A stretch of DNA of 64,000 bases from Micrococcaceae bacterium Sec5.7 (GCA_039636785.1 CP144169.1:4216001-4280000); one strand, 5' to 3'. Counted from the first letter of the stretch, positions 16,293 to 25,085 are shown. Notes: a model not told the origin generated them from the sequence alone. Made by a program: numbers and translations.

Positions 16293-17125
16293 GCCCCGGA
16301 ACCCTCTCCCGCCCCGCTGTAGAAATCCGCCCGGATGCGCGTCTCCTGAAGAAGCCCATGCGGTGGGCCACGACGGCGGGACTGACTGCCGCCGTCGTCG
16401 TTCTGCATGTTCTTGCAGTCCAAGGGACGGACTTCCAGCCCGCACTGCTGGTGGACGGCTGGAAGGGCATGGCCGCGTTCGTGGCAGATGCAGTCCCGCC
16501 GGACCTGGATTGGGAGGAGACGGTCAAGCCCGGCCTTGAAGCTACGTTGGTGACCCTGTGGATCGGCCTGCTGGGCACCACGCTGTCCGTGCCGTTCGCG
16601 CTGCTGCTGGCCGTACTTGCCGCGAACACCATCACCCCGCACCGACTGGTGTACCAGGCCGCCAGGTCCATACTGTCCTTCCTCCGCGCCGTGCCGGACA
16701 TCGTGTTCGCGCTGATCTTCGTGACGGCCGTGGGGCTCGGGCCCTTCGCCGGTGTGCTGGCGCTGATCTGCCACAACACCGGGGTGATGGGCAAACTCTG
16801 GGCCGAGTCCATGGAGGAGATCGACGCCGGACCTCAGGAGGCGCTGCGCATCGCCGGCGCCAACCGGATCCAGCAGGTGGCGAATGCCACCCTTCCCATG
16901 GTGGTGCCGCAGTTCGTGGGGCTGCTGCTGTACCGCTTCGACGTCAACGTCCGATCTTCACTCGTGCTGGGGCTGGTGGGGGCCGGCGGCATCGGCCTGC
17001 TGATCAACCAGGCCATCAAGTCCTTCCGCTTCGATGCCATGCTCACGCACATCATGATCGTGCTGGTGCTGGTCATCGCGGTGGATCAGTTCTCCGCCTG
17101 GATCCGCCGGAGACTGGCTGCCTGA
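16289..17125 (+). CDS. phnE: Phosphonate ABC transporter permease
   Basis: The 278-residue membrane protein has about six transmembrane segments and the permease EAA loop (EEIDAGPQEALRIAGANRIQQ) that contacts PhnC. The block SILSFLRAVPDIVFALIFV matches PhnE. It ends the operon, 48 bp short of the convergent lactonase-like gene. One permease gene is enough for a homodimeric PhnE channel; a second phnE is not present. Confidence 0.9.
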   Translation: MSPGTLSRPAVEIRPDARLLKKPMRWATTAGLTAAVVVLHVLAVQGTDFQPALLVDGWKGMAAFVADAVPPDLDWEETVKPGLEATLVTLWIGLLGTTLSVPFALLLAVLAANTITPHRLVYQAARSILSFLRAVPDIVFALIFVTAVGLGPFAGVLALICHNTGVMGKLWAESMEEIDAGPQEALRIAGANRIQQVANATLPMVVPQFVGLLLYRFDVNVRSSLVLGLVGAGGIGLLINQAIKSFRFDAMLTHIMIVLVLVIAVDQFSAWIRRRLAA

Positions 17126-17172
17126 GCAAGGCGGCCGGACCCCTGGCAGCGTGGCCCCTGGCGGCGGATTCC

Positions 17173-18291
17173 TCAACTCGGTTGTGCCAGGACAAGCGCC
17201 GTCGGTGATCCGGTCCTGAGCCGGTTCACGGGCGACCCAGGCAAACCGCTCACCGGGTCCAGGGCGAACGTGACCACGTCTCCGGAGCGTTCATGGGCAA
17301 CGTGCAGCCAGCTGTTCCGTACCAGATGATGGCGGGGCCAGTCCCCGCCGCTGGGGAAATCCGCCAGCGGGCTTAGGGACGAGCCGATATCGTCCACAGC
17401 CAGCACACCGATTCGATTCGAGCCCCGGACTCCCACGTACATGTGACGTCCGTCAGGAGCCAGGGCTATCTCCGCGGCGGCATCGGAGGGCAGCGCTTCA
17501 CCCAAAGTTGCCGGACCGTGGCTGATCAGCTGGAAATTTCCGGAGTCGGCGGCTGGCCGGACCACAAAGACCTGGATGGAATACTCCGACACCACAAAAA
17601 CGCTGCCGTTGCCATGCTGCACCAGGTGCCGGGGTCCGCTGCCCTCGGGGAGCACAACCTCGTGATCCAGGTCCAGGCCCTTCCCGGGGGCGTAGTTCCA
17701 GACCCGCAGGAGATCGTGCCCCAGATCAGTGGTCATCACCCGTCCGTCGGCGAGCATCAGGCTGGCGTGTGCACGGCTTGCGCGGCCACCGTCGGACAAC
17801 TTGCCGTCAGTCGTATCGCCGTTGGATGAGCCGCGGTCCGGCGCGCCGCCGCCGAGCGCCTGTGACTTGTAGGGATCTCTGGCAGGTTCCGCCGCGAACC
17901 TCGCGGCGATGCCGCCGTCGTCGTTCAGTTCAAAGAGCAGCACCTGGCCGTCACCCCAGCACGCAACCACCAGGAACCTGCCAACGGGATCAACGGCCAC
18001 ATGGCACGCAGCCTCCCCGGCGGTCCACGGCTTGCCAAAGGCTTCCAGCCCGAATTCTCCGGCGCGACGGAATGCCTGCACCGTCTGGGTGCGCTCACCC
18101 ACGGCGTAAACAACAGCGAGCGAAGGGTGTACTGCCACGAACGACGGCGAATCGGTCACCGCCGCTGTGCCCAGCCAGGTCAGCGTTCCGTCCGTGGCTG
18201 CGGAAATCGCGCCGATCCCGGCGCCGCTGCCGCCGCTGTCCGCGGTGTAGGAGCCGGTCCAGATGAGTGTGCTTGTGCCGGGAGAAGTCAT
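17173..18291 (-). CDS. Lactonase-family seven-bladed beta-propeller protein
   Basis: The 372-residue protein resembles the 6-phosphogluconolactonase (YbhE/Pgl) propeller family: IWTGSYTAD at the start, then repeated blade patterns such as CHVAVDPVGRFLVVACWGDGQVLLFEL, GPRHLVQHGNGSVFVVSEY and AEIALAPDGRHMYVGVRGSNRIGVL. Soluble, no signal peptide. ATG 18291 is preceded by AGGATGGG; longer readings upstream are unsupported. A Gly/Asp/Ser-rich loop near 170-190 is probably surface-exposed. Substrate not determinable; hydrolysis of a sugar lactone is the family expectation. Confidence 0.78.
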   Translation of the reverse strand: MTSPGTSTLIWTGSYTADSGGSGAGIGAISAATDGTLTWLGTAAVTDSPSFVAVHPSLAVVYAVGERTQTVQAFRRAGEFGLEAFGKPWTAGEAACHVAVDPVGRFLVVACWGDGQVLLFELNDDGGIAARFAAEPARDPYKSQALGGGAPDRGSSNGDTTDGKLSDGGRASRAHASLMLADGRVMTTDLGHDLLRVWNYAPGKGLDLDHEVVLPEGSGPRHLVQHGNGSVFVVSEYSIQVFVVRPAADSGNFQLISHGPATLGEALPSDAAAEIALAPDGRHMYVGVRGSNRIGVLAVDDIGSSLSPLADFPSGGDWPRHHLVRNSWLHVAHERSGDVVTFALDPVSGLPGSPVNRLRTGSPTALVLAQPS

Positions 18292-18385
18292 GGACCCATC
18301 CTGCCAAGAATTGTTCGTTCGCGGATCTGGGTCAACGTGTCGGATAGCATGGAGTTTCCAGCTGCAGCAGAAGGAGGTGAGACCC

Positions 18386-18445
18386 ATCAACGCACTATCA
18401 GTTTGGGTTCTCCCCGCATTCTGCCGTCCGGACCGCCGGGCCTAG
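18386..18445 (+). CDS. Candidate leader peptide with non-AUG start (19 codons)
   Basis: AAGGAGGTGA (18371-18380), almost fully complementary to the 16S rRNA tail, lies eight bases before an ATC codon that opens 19 codons (xNALSVWVLPAFCRPDRRA) to a TAG. The TAG is followed at once by ATG and the hairpin in front of the PrmC-like gene. GTG 18377, in the same frame but inside the Shine-Dalgarno sequence, is the alternative start. No upstream gene in this orientation uses this ribosome binding site. Whether it is translated is unknown. Confidence 0.35.
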   Translation: MNALSVWVLPAFCRPDRRA

Positions 18446-18453
18446 ATGCGGCA

Positions 18454-18487
18454 AGGAGCGCCCATCGGCTCACCGAAAGGCGCTCCT
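18454..18487 (+). promoter_or_regulatory. Hairpin covering the ribosome binding site of the PrmC-like gene
   Basis: AGGAGCGCC (18454-18462) pairs perfectly with GGCGCTCCT (18479-18487), with an inner CGG/CCG stem. The right arm ends on the base before the ATG at 18488 and includes the AAAGG that would serve as ribosome binding site, so folding should hide it. There is no T tract. Confidence 0.5.
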
Positions 18488-19336
18488 ATGTCAGCTCCCC
18501 AATTACTGCCCTCCCTCTCCGAAACCATCACGCGGCTCCGTGCCGCCGGCTGCGTTTACGCCGAAGAAGAGGCCGCCCTGCTACTTGCCGCCGCGCCCAC
18601 TCCCGCAGAGCTCACTACTGCCGTGGACCGGCGGATCGCAGGATTCCCGCTGGAACACATACTTGGCTGGGCAGAGTTCAGCGGCCTGCGGATCATCGTG
18701 GACCCTGGCGTTTTTGTACCTCGCCGCCGCACGGAGATTCTCGTCACCGAGGCGGCGCCTCTGCTGAGGAAGGCATCTCTGCTCACAACCGCGTCCCTGC
18801 TAAGAAACGGGTCCGACGACGGCGCGCCGGGAACCGTCGTCGTCGACCTCTGTTGCGGCACAGGTGCGGTAGGCACTGCCTTGGCCGCAATTCTGAAAGG
18901 AATTGAGCTCCACGCAGCAGATATCGATCCGGATGCGGTGGAGTGTGCCTGCCGGAACATTCTTCCTGCCGGCGGGGAGGTGCATGAGGGGGATCTGTAC
19001 GATGCGCTTCCGGCATCTCTGCGCGGCTGCGTAAATGTGCTGGTAGTCAATGCCCCCTACGTTCCCACGGCATCCATCTGGACAATGCCGCAGGAAGCCC
19101 GACTGCATGAACCGCGGATTTCGCTGGACGGCGGTTTGGACGGGCTCGATATTCAGCGGCGGGTGGCGGCAGGGGCCCCGGAATGGCTGGCGCCGGGCGG
19201 CCACCTGCTGATTGAGACGAGCGAACGGCAGGCCGCGCAGACCGCGGACATCGTGGCTGGCAGCGGACTCGCGGCGAGAATCCTCAGCTCCGAGGAGTTG
19301 GACGCAACTGTTGTCATCGGGACAGCTGCTGCCTGA
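18488..19336 (+). CDS. PrmC-related protein N5-glutamine methyltransferase
   Basis: An S-adenosylmethionine-dependent methyltransferase related to PrmC/HemK, which methylate the GGQ glutamine of release factors; this subgroup (TIGR03704-like) has unknown substrate. The 282 residues show the N-terminal helical domain, VVVDLCCGTGAVGTALA (SAM motif I), LHAADIDPDAVECACRN and the catalytic loop VVNAPYVPT, where PrmC has NPPY. NAPY seems usual in actinobacterial members. ATG 18488 starts right after a strong hairpin; an upstream ATG at 18446 lies inside the leader. It converges on the HNH endonuclease gene with only 9 bp between. Confidence 0.8.
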   Translation: MSAPQLLPSLSETITRLRAAGCVYAEEEAALLLAAAPTPAELTTAVDRRIAGFPLEHILGWAEFSGLRIIVDPGVFVPRRRTEILVTEAAPLLRKASLLTTASLLRNGSDDGAPGTVVVDLCCGTGAVGTALAAILKGIELHAADIDPDAVECACRNILPAGGEVHEGDLYDALPASLRGCVNVLVVNAPYVPTASIWTMPQEARLHEPRISLDGGLDGLDIQRRVAAGAPEWLAPGGHLLIETSERQAAQTADIVAGSGLAARILSSEELDATVVIGTAAA

Positions 19337-19345
19337 ACCTGCATT

Positions 19346-21355
19346 TTATGTCCTGAAGGTGTTATTGCGTTGTGGTTTTTGGTGGGGGTCGATGTGGCGT
19401 GGGGGGATGAACCAGGGGATGCCGTTTTGGATCTGGATGGTCCATTGTTCTTTGTGGATGAGGTGGTGGTGGTGGCTGCAGAGGAGGGTTCCATTGTCGG
19501 TGCCGGTGGTGCCGCCGTGGGACCAGTAGATGATGTGGTGGGCTTCGGTCCAGGGTGCCGGCATGGTGCAGTTGGGGAAGGCGCAGCCTTGGTCGCGGGC
19601 GGTGATGGCCTTGCGGATGTGGGGCGGGAAAATGCGGGAGGTGTGGCCGATGTCCATGACACGGCCTGCGCTGCCGAGGAGGACGGGGATGATGTCGGCG
19701 TCGCAGGCGAGCTGGCGGATGGTGGAGGCGGTGACGGGGCCGGTGAAGGTGAACGTCCCGGTATCTGTCCCGGGTCCCGCGCCGCCGCCGCCGGGCCGGG
19801 GTCCGGGAGTATCTTGTGCGGGGCTGCCGGTGGGCGCAGTGCCGGTGTCTGCCCACGGTCCGCCGGTGCCGGGTGTGCCGGGTGTGGAGTCGAATCTGGC
19901 GCCGGAGCCCGTGCCGGTAGCAGCGCCCGTGCCGGTGCGGGTGTAGCGGGGTCCTTGTTCGCTGGCATGGTGGAGGCGGGTGAGGAGGTCCTGGTAGCTG
20001 ATGGTAGCCGTGACCTGGGGGCGGAAGCCGCCGGCGGTGGGGAGGTTGCCGGTGGTGAGGGCTGCCTTGCAGGCGCTGATGAGGCCGTCGAGGAGTTTCT
20101 GCGGGCGGGTCCTGCGGTCCAGGGTGACCTCGATACTGCCGGGTGCCGGCAGGTCATTCCCGTCGGCATCCACGACGACCGCGGTGACTGCACCCGTGCC
20201 TGAAGCTTCTGCGGTGGCTGCTGCGCGGGCGCGGGTGTCTGTTGCCGCGTCCGCGTCTGCATCCGTCCCGGCGCTTGTGTTTGTTTCCTCGCCGCTGCCT
20301 GTGTCCGGGTCCTGAACTGCGCCGCTGCCTGTGTCGGCCTCGTGGATTGGGCGGGTGCGGGGGTTGGTGGCCGCGTTCATGACGGTGAGGAGGTGTTCGA
20401 ACTGGTCCTGGGTGGCGAAGATTTCGAGGTGGTGGAGTCCGCGGCGGGGGTGGCGGATGAATGCGCCCTGGCGGTGGCGGAGCTCTTCTTCGGAGGGTTC
20501 GGCGCCGTTGGCGTCGATGAAGTCTGTCCAGGTTTTGGCGATCCGGGTCAGGAAGTCGGTGTCATTGTTGATCGCGGTGCTGGTGAGGTTGTGTTCCATA
20601 GCGGTGGCGGTGTCCGGGCCGGTGAGGTGCCGGACGCGGTCCAGGGCCATGGTGATGATGGTTCCGGCGCGGGAGGACACGGAGGCGACTGCGATGGCTG
20701 CGGCGAGTTCTTCGCGTTCGGCCGGCATGGGCTGGCCGGCGAGCCCGGTGCGGGGCAGGATGGTACCGGCCAACGCGAGGCGGCGCCTGGCTTCGGCGAT
20801 GCTGATCCGCAGCCGGACGCGCAGGAACTCGGCGGTGTTCCGGCAGCCGTCATCGGACGGAACAGGAGCAGGGCTGCCCACGGCTGTCTGGTTCCCCCAG
20901 CCTGTGGTCCAGCCCGCCGCGGATCCCGGCGCCGCGTTGGCTGCTTCCTTCCGGGTCCGGTCCACCGCACCAGCCGCGAGGAGCTGCAGGTACTCCACCG
21001 TCCGGGAGAGCTCCTCGACGCGGCCGGCGAAGTCCGCGGCGTCACCGAAACCCGCCCGCGCAAGGTCACCGGGCGCCGTCGAACCCACACCCCTCAACAG
21101 CGACAGCGAACTGTCCAGACCGTCGGATGTACTGCCCGCGAAGGCCCCGCCGCCGGACGCTGCAACCTCGGGACGCACAGCCCCGGCGCCGGACGCAGAA
21201 GTGCCCGCACCGCCGGCGTCCTGAGAACCCGGAGCACGAAGAACCGAGGGAACCCTCCGCAATCCCCGCTCGCGCGCAGCAGGGGCGATACCGGGGCCGG
21301 GCAGTGCTGCCCGGCCCCTTGTGTCTACCTCAACCCGCTCCCCGATGGCGTCCAT
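19346..21355 (-). CDS. DUF222 / HNH endonuclease domain protein
   Basis: A 669-residue protein of the DUF222-HNH group that is present in many copies in Arthrobacter and mycobacteria. The DUF222 part (about 110-330) is followed by a long Asp/Ala/Thr-rich disordered region (about 330-400), a second conserved block and the HNH motif near the C terminus: CAFPNCTMPAPWTEAHHII then WSHGG and LLCSHHHHLIH. The cysteines of a normal HNH zinc site are present in part. ATG 21355 was chosen; the start is uncertain because no ribosome binding site is seen. Function is unknown, nuclease activity is inferred from the motif. Confidence 0.8.
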   Translation of the reverse strand: MDAIGERVEVDTRGRAALPGPGIAPAARERGLRRVPSVLRAPGSQDAGGAGTSASGAGAVRPEVAASGGGAFAGSTSDGLDSSLSLLRGVGSTAPGDLARAGFGDAADFAGRVEELSRTVEYLQLLAAGAVDRTRKEAANAAPGSAAGWTTGWGNQTAVGSPAPVPSDDGCRNTAEFLRVRLRISIAEARRRLALAGTILPRTGLAGQPMPAEREELAAAIAVASVSSRAGTIITMALDRVRHLTGPDTATAMEHNLTSTAINNDTDFLTRIAKTWTDFIDANGAEPSEEELRHRQGAFIRHPRRGLHHLEIFATQDQFEHLLTVMNAATNPRTRPIHEADTGSGAVQDPDTGSGEETNTSAGTDADADAATDTRARAAATAEASGTGAVTAVVVDADGNDLPAPGSIEVTLDRRTRPQKLLDGLISACKAALTTGNLPTAGGFRPQVTATISYQDLLTRLHHASEQGPRYTRTGTGAATGTGSGARFDSTPGTPGTGGPWADTGTAPTGSPAQDTPGPRPGGGGAGPGTDTGTFTFTGPVTASTIRQLACDADIIPVLLGSAGRVMDIGHTSRIFPPHIRKAITARDQGCAFPNCTMPAPWTEAHHIIYWSHGGTTGTDNGTLLCSHHHHLIHKEQWTIQIQNGIPWFIPPRHIDPHQKPQRNNTFRT

Positions 21356-21445
21356 ATAAGAACTATGGCAAGGAGGTACGACAATATAAGCGCAGTCGAA
21401 ATGCGGTGTCCAAGTGGGTAGATGCAGCCACCGCACGCCGTGCGG

Positions 21446-21913
21446 CTATTTCCTCTCAGGATCCACGTTGGTGGCGGCTCCGGCCGGAGTGGCGCCGCCC
21501 TCGTCGGACCAGTCCTGGCCCTGCTGGTCGTTCAGGGCGGGGTCGGAACGGACATCGGTGGTCCCCAGATTGACTGTCTCGGGGTGAGTGCTATGGGCGG
21601 GGATCCCACCGCTCAGGGGTGTTCCGCCGTCGGACGTTTTCGTCTTGCCGTCACCTGGAGAATCAGTGTCACGGTGCATCGCGGAGCCGATGACGCTGCT
21701 TGCCCGGCGTGCGGCGTCACCCAGTTGATCTGCAACGTCCGGAGCTTTCTCCTTGATCGCCTCCGTGGCGGCAGCCACCTTGTCCTGGACCGGTTTGCTC
21801 TCCCAGAGCGCGGCGGCCCTGGCCTTGAGCTTGTCGTACGCTGCCCGCCCGGACCGCGATCCGAAAACGTACCCTGCCGCAATCCCGGCGCCGAAAAGAA
21901 GTTTTGCTTTCAT
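21446..21913 (-). CDS. YtxH-like small protein
   Basis: The 155-residue protein begins with KLLFGAGIAAGYVFGSRSGRAAYDKL, a short hydrophobic glycine-rich segment followed by a helix with AAATEAIKEKAPDVADQL, as in YtxH-domain general-stress proteins. The C-terminal half is hydrophilic and disordered. ATG 21913 has AAGGAG six bases upstream. It follows a GlsB-type membrane protein gene on the same strand, with a hairpin between. Confidence 0.7.
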   Translation of the reverse strand: MKAKLLFGAGIAAGYVFGSRSGRAAYDKLKARAAALWESKPVQDKVAAATEAIKEKAPDVADQLGDAARRASSVIGSAMHRDTDSPGDGKTKTSDGGTPLSGGIPAHSTHPETVNLGTTDVRSDPALNDQQGQDWSDEGGATPAGAATNVDPERK

Positions 21914-21972
21914 GGTGAACTCCTTGTTCTTTGATGAGAGGTTCTTTGATGAAAGGTCCTTGAGGAAAGAAT

Positions 21973-22000
21973 CAGGCCCCGGGGAAAATCCCGGGACCTG
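21973..22000 (-). terminator. Hairpin after the GlsB-type gene
   Basis: On the - strand CAGG-T-CCCGGG pairs with CCCGGG-G-CCTG around ATTTTC, 20 bp beyond the stop of the GlsB-type gene. T-rich ATTCTTT follows. Likely transcription stop or attenuator before the YtxH-like gene. Confidence 0.6.
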
Positions 22001-22020
22001 TTTCTGGCCGAGTTCCGCTG

Positions 22021-22287
22021 TTAGCCGCGGATGCTCCTCTTAGTGACCAGGCCGTAGACCAGCAGCACAATTACGGCGCCGCCGATTGCCAGCAGCCACG
22101 TGGTCAGCGAGAAGAAATCCTGCAGACCTGTTTTGAAAATGACGCTGCCGATCCAGCCTCCGAGGAATGCTCCGACAACGCCGAGCAGCAGTGTGATGAG
22201 GATACCGCCGCCCTGCCGGCCGGGCAGGATCAGCTTAGCGATTGCCCCAGCGATGAGGCCCAGAATCAGAAATGCAAAGAAACCCAT
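22021..22287 (-). CDS. GlsB/YeaQ/YmgE family stress-response membrane protein
   Basis: The 88-residue protein consists of three transmembrane segments with the family pattern FLILGLIAGAIAKLILPGRQGGG, TLLLGVVGAFLGGWIGSVIF and a third hydrophobic helix near the end. These small proteins (transglycosylase-associated family) sit in the inner membrane and are induced by stress; their action is not known. Length is typical. Confidence 0.88.
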   Translation of the reverse strand: MGFFAFLILGLIAGAIAKLILPGRQGGGILITLLLGVVGAFLGGWIGSVIFKTGLQDFFSLTTWLLAIGGAVIVLLVYGLVTKRSIRG

Positions 22288-22420
22288 GGTGTCGTTCCTT
22301 CTTCTTTTCTACAGGAGGCACCCGGAGCCCGGATGCGCTTCATCCCGCTCCCCAATACTAATCATGCTTACTTTAATTTAGCCAGTTCCAGGGCAGGGAA
22401 TCTAACCTGTGAGGCCCGTG

Positions 22421-23251
22421 TCAGTGCCCCCTGACGTCCGAGTCCACACCGGCTTCCGGCCCCTCATCAAGGGTGGCCATGGCCGCAAGATCGTCCTGGT
22501 CCAAGGCGAAGTCGAAGACATTGATGTTCTCCTTCATTCGTTGCGGATTGGCCGACTTCGGGATGGCAACAAGACCCTGCTGGACGTGCCAGCGCAGCAC
22601 CACCTGGCCGGGAGTTTTACCGTGTTTCCCGGCGATCCGGGCGAGCACCGGAGCAGCCAGGAGTTCGCTGCCCGCTCCGAGCGGACTCCAGGATTCCGTG
22701 GTGATCCCGTGCCCCTGGTTGTAGGCACGGGCCGCTGTACGGGCGATGGACGGGCTGAGTTGGATCTGGTTGACCGCAGGCGATATTTCACACGCCGTCA
22801 GAAGCCGCTCCAGATGCGCAGGCTTGAAGTTGGAAACGCCGATTGAGGTGACTTTCCCGTCTGCCTGAAGCCCTTCGAAGGTCTTCCACGTCGAGATGAA
22901 TTCATTGCGATGGGGGAGCGGCCAATGAATCAGGAGCAGGTCCACGTACTCCAGACCAAGACGCCTCAGCGACCCTTCAAGCCCTTTCACGGCTCTGTCC
23001 GCGCCCTGGAATTCGCCGTCCAGTTTGGTGGTGATGAACAGTTCCGTACGGTCCAAACCGCTGGCGCGGATGCCGTTGCCCACGCCCGCTTCGTTGCCGT
23101 ATTTCACGGCCGTATCGATGTGCCGGTACCCGGCCTCGACTGCATGTACGACGGCGGCACTGACCTCTTCGTCGTTGAGCGGCCAGGTGCCGAGACCGAT
23201 CTGCGGAATGCTCTGGCCGTCGTTGAGTTCGATCAGCGGTGAAAGTGTCAT
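22421..23251 (-). CDS. Aldo/keto reductase
   Basis: An NADPH-dependent (beta/alpha)8 barrel oxidoreductase of 276 residues, similar to 2,5-diketo-D-gluconate reductase-type enzymes. The catalytic tetrad is visible: Asp and Tyr in HIDTAVKYGNE, Lys in FITTKLDGE and His in LLLIHWPLP. IPKSANPQRMKEN near the C terminus is the NADPH phosphate-binding motif. ATG 23251 is preceded by AGGAAAG at long spacing. Substrate not determinable. Confidence 0.88.
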   Translation of the reverse strand: MTLSPLIELNDGQSIPQIGLGTWPLNDEEVSAAVVHAVEAGYRHIDTAVKYGNEAGVGNGIRASGLDRTELFITTKLDGEFQGADRAVKGLEGSLRRLGLEYVDLLLIHWPLPHRNEFISTWKTFEGLQADGKVTSIGVSNFKPAHLERLLTACEISPAVNQIQLSPSIARTAARAYNQGHGITTESWSPLGAGSELLAAPVLARIAGKHGKTPGQVVLRWHVQQGLVAIPKSANPQRMKENINVFDFALDQDDLAAMATLDEGPEAGVDSDVRGH

Positions 23252-23466
23252 GGGAACAGTCTTTCCTACCTGCCGAGCATTGTCAGGAGGGTCCTGGCCT
23301 GGTATTCCATTGAGGCACTGGCTGGTCCGGACATGTGGTCCGGCTGCTTCGCCCGAGCCCGGGTAAAGGGTTTTTGGTAAGCGGTTTCCTTTGGTGGTCT
23401 GCAAGGTGCGGGAACACGCGCAGGGACCCTGATCGCGTTGTTGTTACGATAAGCGCGAGGTGGCTT

Positions 23467-24216
23467 ATGGAAGAAGACATGACCGGACGTCGGGCTGCGG
23501 CCGACGTGGCGACCGCCATGGCGGCTTTTCTCGCGGCCGGAATCTGGCTTTCGGGCGTCTCCCTGCCTGCCGACGAGCACCCCTATCTGGCTGTGTCTGC
23601 AGGGGCCGCGATAATCGGGCAAGCAGCTGCATCAATACTGCGGCGGAAACCCAGGTTGTCCACACCGGCGGACCGGGTCACGCTGGTCCGGGCCGTCGTC
23701 GTGGCTTGTTGCGCGACCCTCATTGTGCCGGGCCTGCTCGGCGGGCGGACCCCTGAGCCGCTTCTTGTCCTGCTCGGCACGGCGGCCTTCCTGCTCGATG
23801 CCGTGGACGGGAAAGTGGCGCGGTGGACCGGATGCGCCTCGCCCGCCGGTGCCAGCCTTGACTCGGAGACTGACGCGGCGCTTGTGCTGGTTCTGTCATT
23901 CGCAACGGCGGCAACAGTCGGTCCTTGGACGCTCGCCACCGGCCTCATGCGCTACGTGTTTGTTGCCGCCGGCTGGTTCCGGCCCGCGCTGCGCGGTCCC
24001 CTTCAAGAGAGCCGGATCCGGAAAATCATCGGCGCCTTCCAGCCCTTCGCATTGCTGCTTGCTTTGACGCCCGGCGTCCCCGCCACGGCAGGGATGGCGG
24101 CCGCCGCTGTGGCTCTCGCGACACTTGTGTGGTCTTTCCTCCGCGACGTCCAGGAGCTTGAGCGGCTCCACCGGACACGTGCCGCGCTGCCGGCCGAGAC
24201 TGCAGTCTCGAATTGA
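23467..24216 (+). CDS. CDP-alcohol phosphatidyltransferase family protein
   Basis: A membrane enzyme expected to transfer a phosphatidyl or phospho-alcohol group from a CDP-alcohol. The 249 residues contain the full family motif D-x2-DG-x2-AR-x8-G-x3-D-x3-D in LLDAVDGKVARWTGCASPAG followed by ASLDSETD, and about six hydrophobic segments. ATG 23467 has GAGG upstream. It stands alone, divergent from the aldo/keto reductase. The acceptor alcohol cannot be told. Confidence 0.82.
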   Translation: MEEDMTGRRAAADVATAMAAFLAAGIWLSGVSLPADEHPYLAVSAGAAIIGQAAASILRRKPRLSTPADRVTLVRAVVVACCATLIVPGLLGGRTPEPLLVLLGTAAFLLDAVDGKVARWTGCASPAGASLDSETDAALVLVLSFATAATVGPWTLATGLMRYVFVAAGWFRPALRGPLQESRIRKIIGAFQPFALLLALTPGVPATAGMAAAAVALATLVWSFLRDVQELERLHRTRAALPAETAVSN

Positions 24217-24238
24217 CGCGAAGCATCCCTGTCCGTGA

Positions 24239-24261
24239 GTTCTAGGGATCTTCGCAACACC
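24239..24261 (+). repeat. IS30-type terminal inverted repeat (left end)
   Basis: GTTCTAGGGATCTTCGCAAC followed by ACC precedes the IS30 transposase remnant by 21 bp. Its complement aligns at 19 of 23 positions with the 42194-42216 sequence elsewhere in the window. Confidence 0.55.
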
Positions 24262-24282
24262 TGATGCTTTCAGGAGTGTTTG

Positions 24283-24940
24283 ATGTTCGAGATCCGCAGC
24301 GACAGGACAGGCCAGGGGTCGGTGAAACTGACCGCCGAACGGCAGAAGTACTTCGAGCTGATCAGCCAAGGCGTGAGCAACAACAGGGCATGCGCTATCG
24401 TCGGCGTCCGCGAACGGACCGGCCGGGTCTGGAGGGCTGGGAAACCCAAGGACCCGCGGGCCGGGCTTAGGTCCCGGGCGGGGCGGCGACCGAGAGAATT
24501 GCTCATGCCACGTCTCCCCGGCCCCGCCGGATCCCGCTTCCTGGATCTTCAAGAACGCATCACGATTTTCACCATGCTGGAGAACAAGCAGGGCATCAGA
24601 ACCATAGCCCGCGCCTTGGAGCGGTCCTCGTCGACAATTTCACGGGAGGTTCACCGGAGATCTCTGACGTGGGACCAAGGTTTGAACTGGCGAGGCACAA
24701 GGACATCAGCCGGGCCACCGGGATGGCCGTGTACTTTTGCGATCCAGCCAGTCCTTGGCAGCGAGGCTCCAACGAGAACACCAACGGCCTGCTCCGCCAA
24801 TACCTCCCAAAGGATCGAACCTTTCCCTCCATAGTCTGGCCGATCTCCAAGACGCTGTACAACGGCTCACCAACCGGCCCCGCAAATCGCTCGGCTGGGA
24901 AACACTGGCCGAGCGACTGGCCAAATTTCGTCCGGAGGTG
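24283..24940 (+). pseudogene. IS30-family transposase, internally deleted and frameshifted
   Basis: The N-terminal HTH part is readable (ERITIFTMLENKQGIRTIAR, then STISREVHRR). It is joined directly to the late catalytic segment LTWDQG, so roughly 170 residues including the first catalytic Asp are gone. The frame then shifts to ELARHKDIS...GMAVYFCDPASPWQRG, NENTNGLLRQYLPK, and shifts again to SLADLQDAVQRLTNRPRKSL. At least one large deletion and two frameshifts make it inactive. The right-hand terminal repeat is not seen. Confidence 0.8.
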
Positions 24941-25085
24941 GTCAAACACCGGAGTCCCTTGGCTTATTGCGGATGCCAATCAGGCTCACACAATCTACCG
25001 TCAAGCTATTGCCCCGGGGCCGGAGCACTTGAAGCTCCCCGGACGTCCGAAATACTCACAGGAACGTCCGGATAGCTCCGACGTC

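Noticed and set aside
18001..18906. 301-codon + strand frame crossing from the lactonase gene into the methyltransferase gene
   Set aside because: It runs through the hairpin and two real genes in other frames; Arg/His-rich noise.
20331..21421. Two long + strand open frames (297 and 359 codons) opposite the DUF222-HNH gene
   Set aside because: They are antisense shadows produced by the high G+C third-position bias; the - strand frame has clear DUF222 and HNH motifs.
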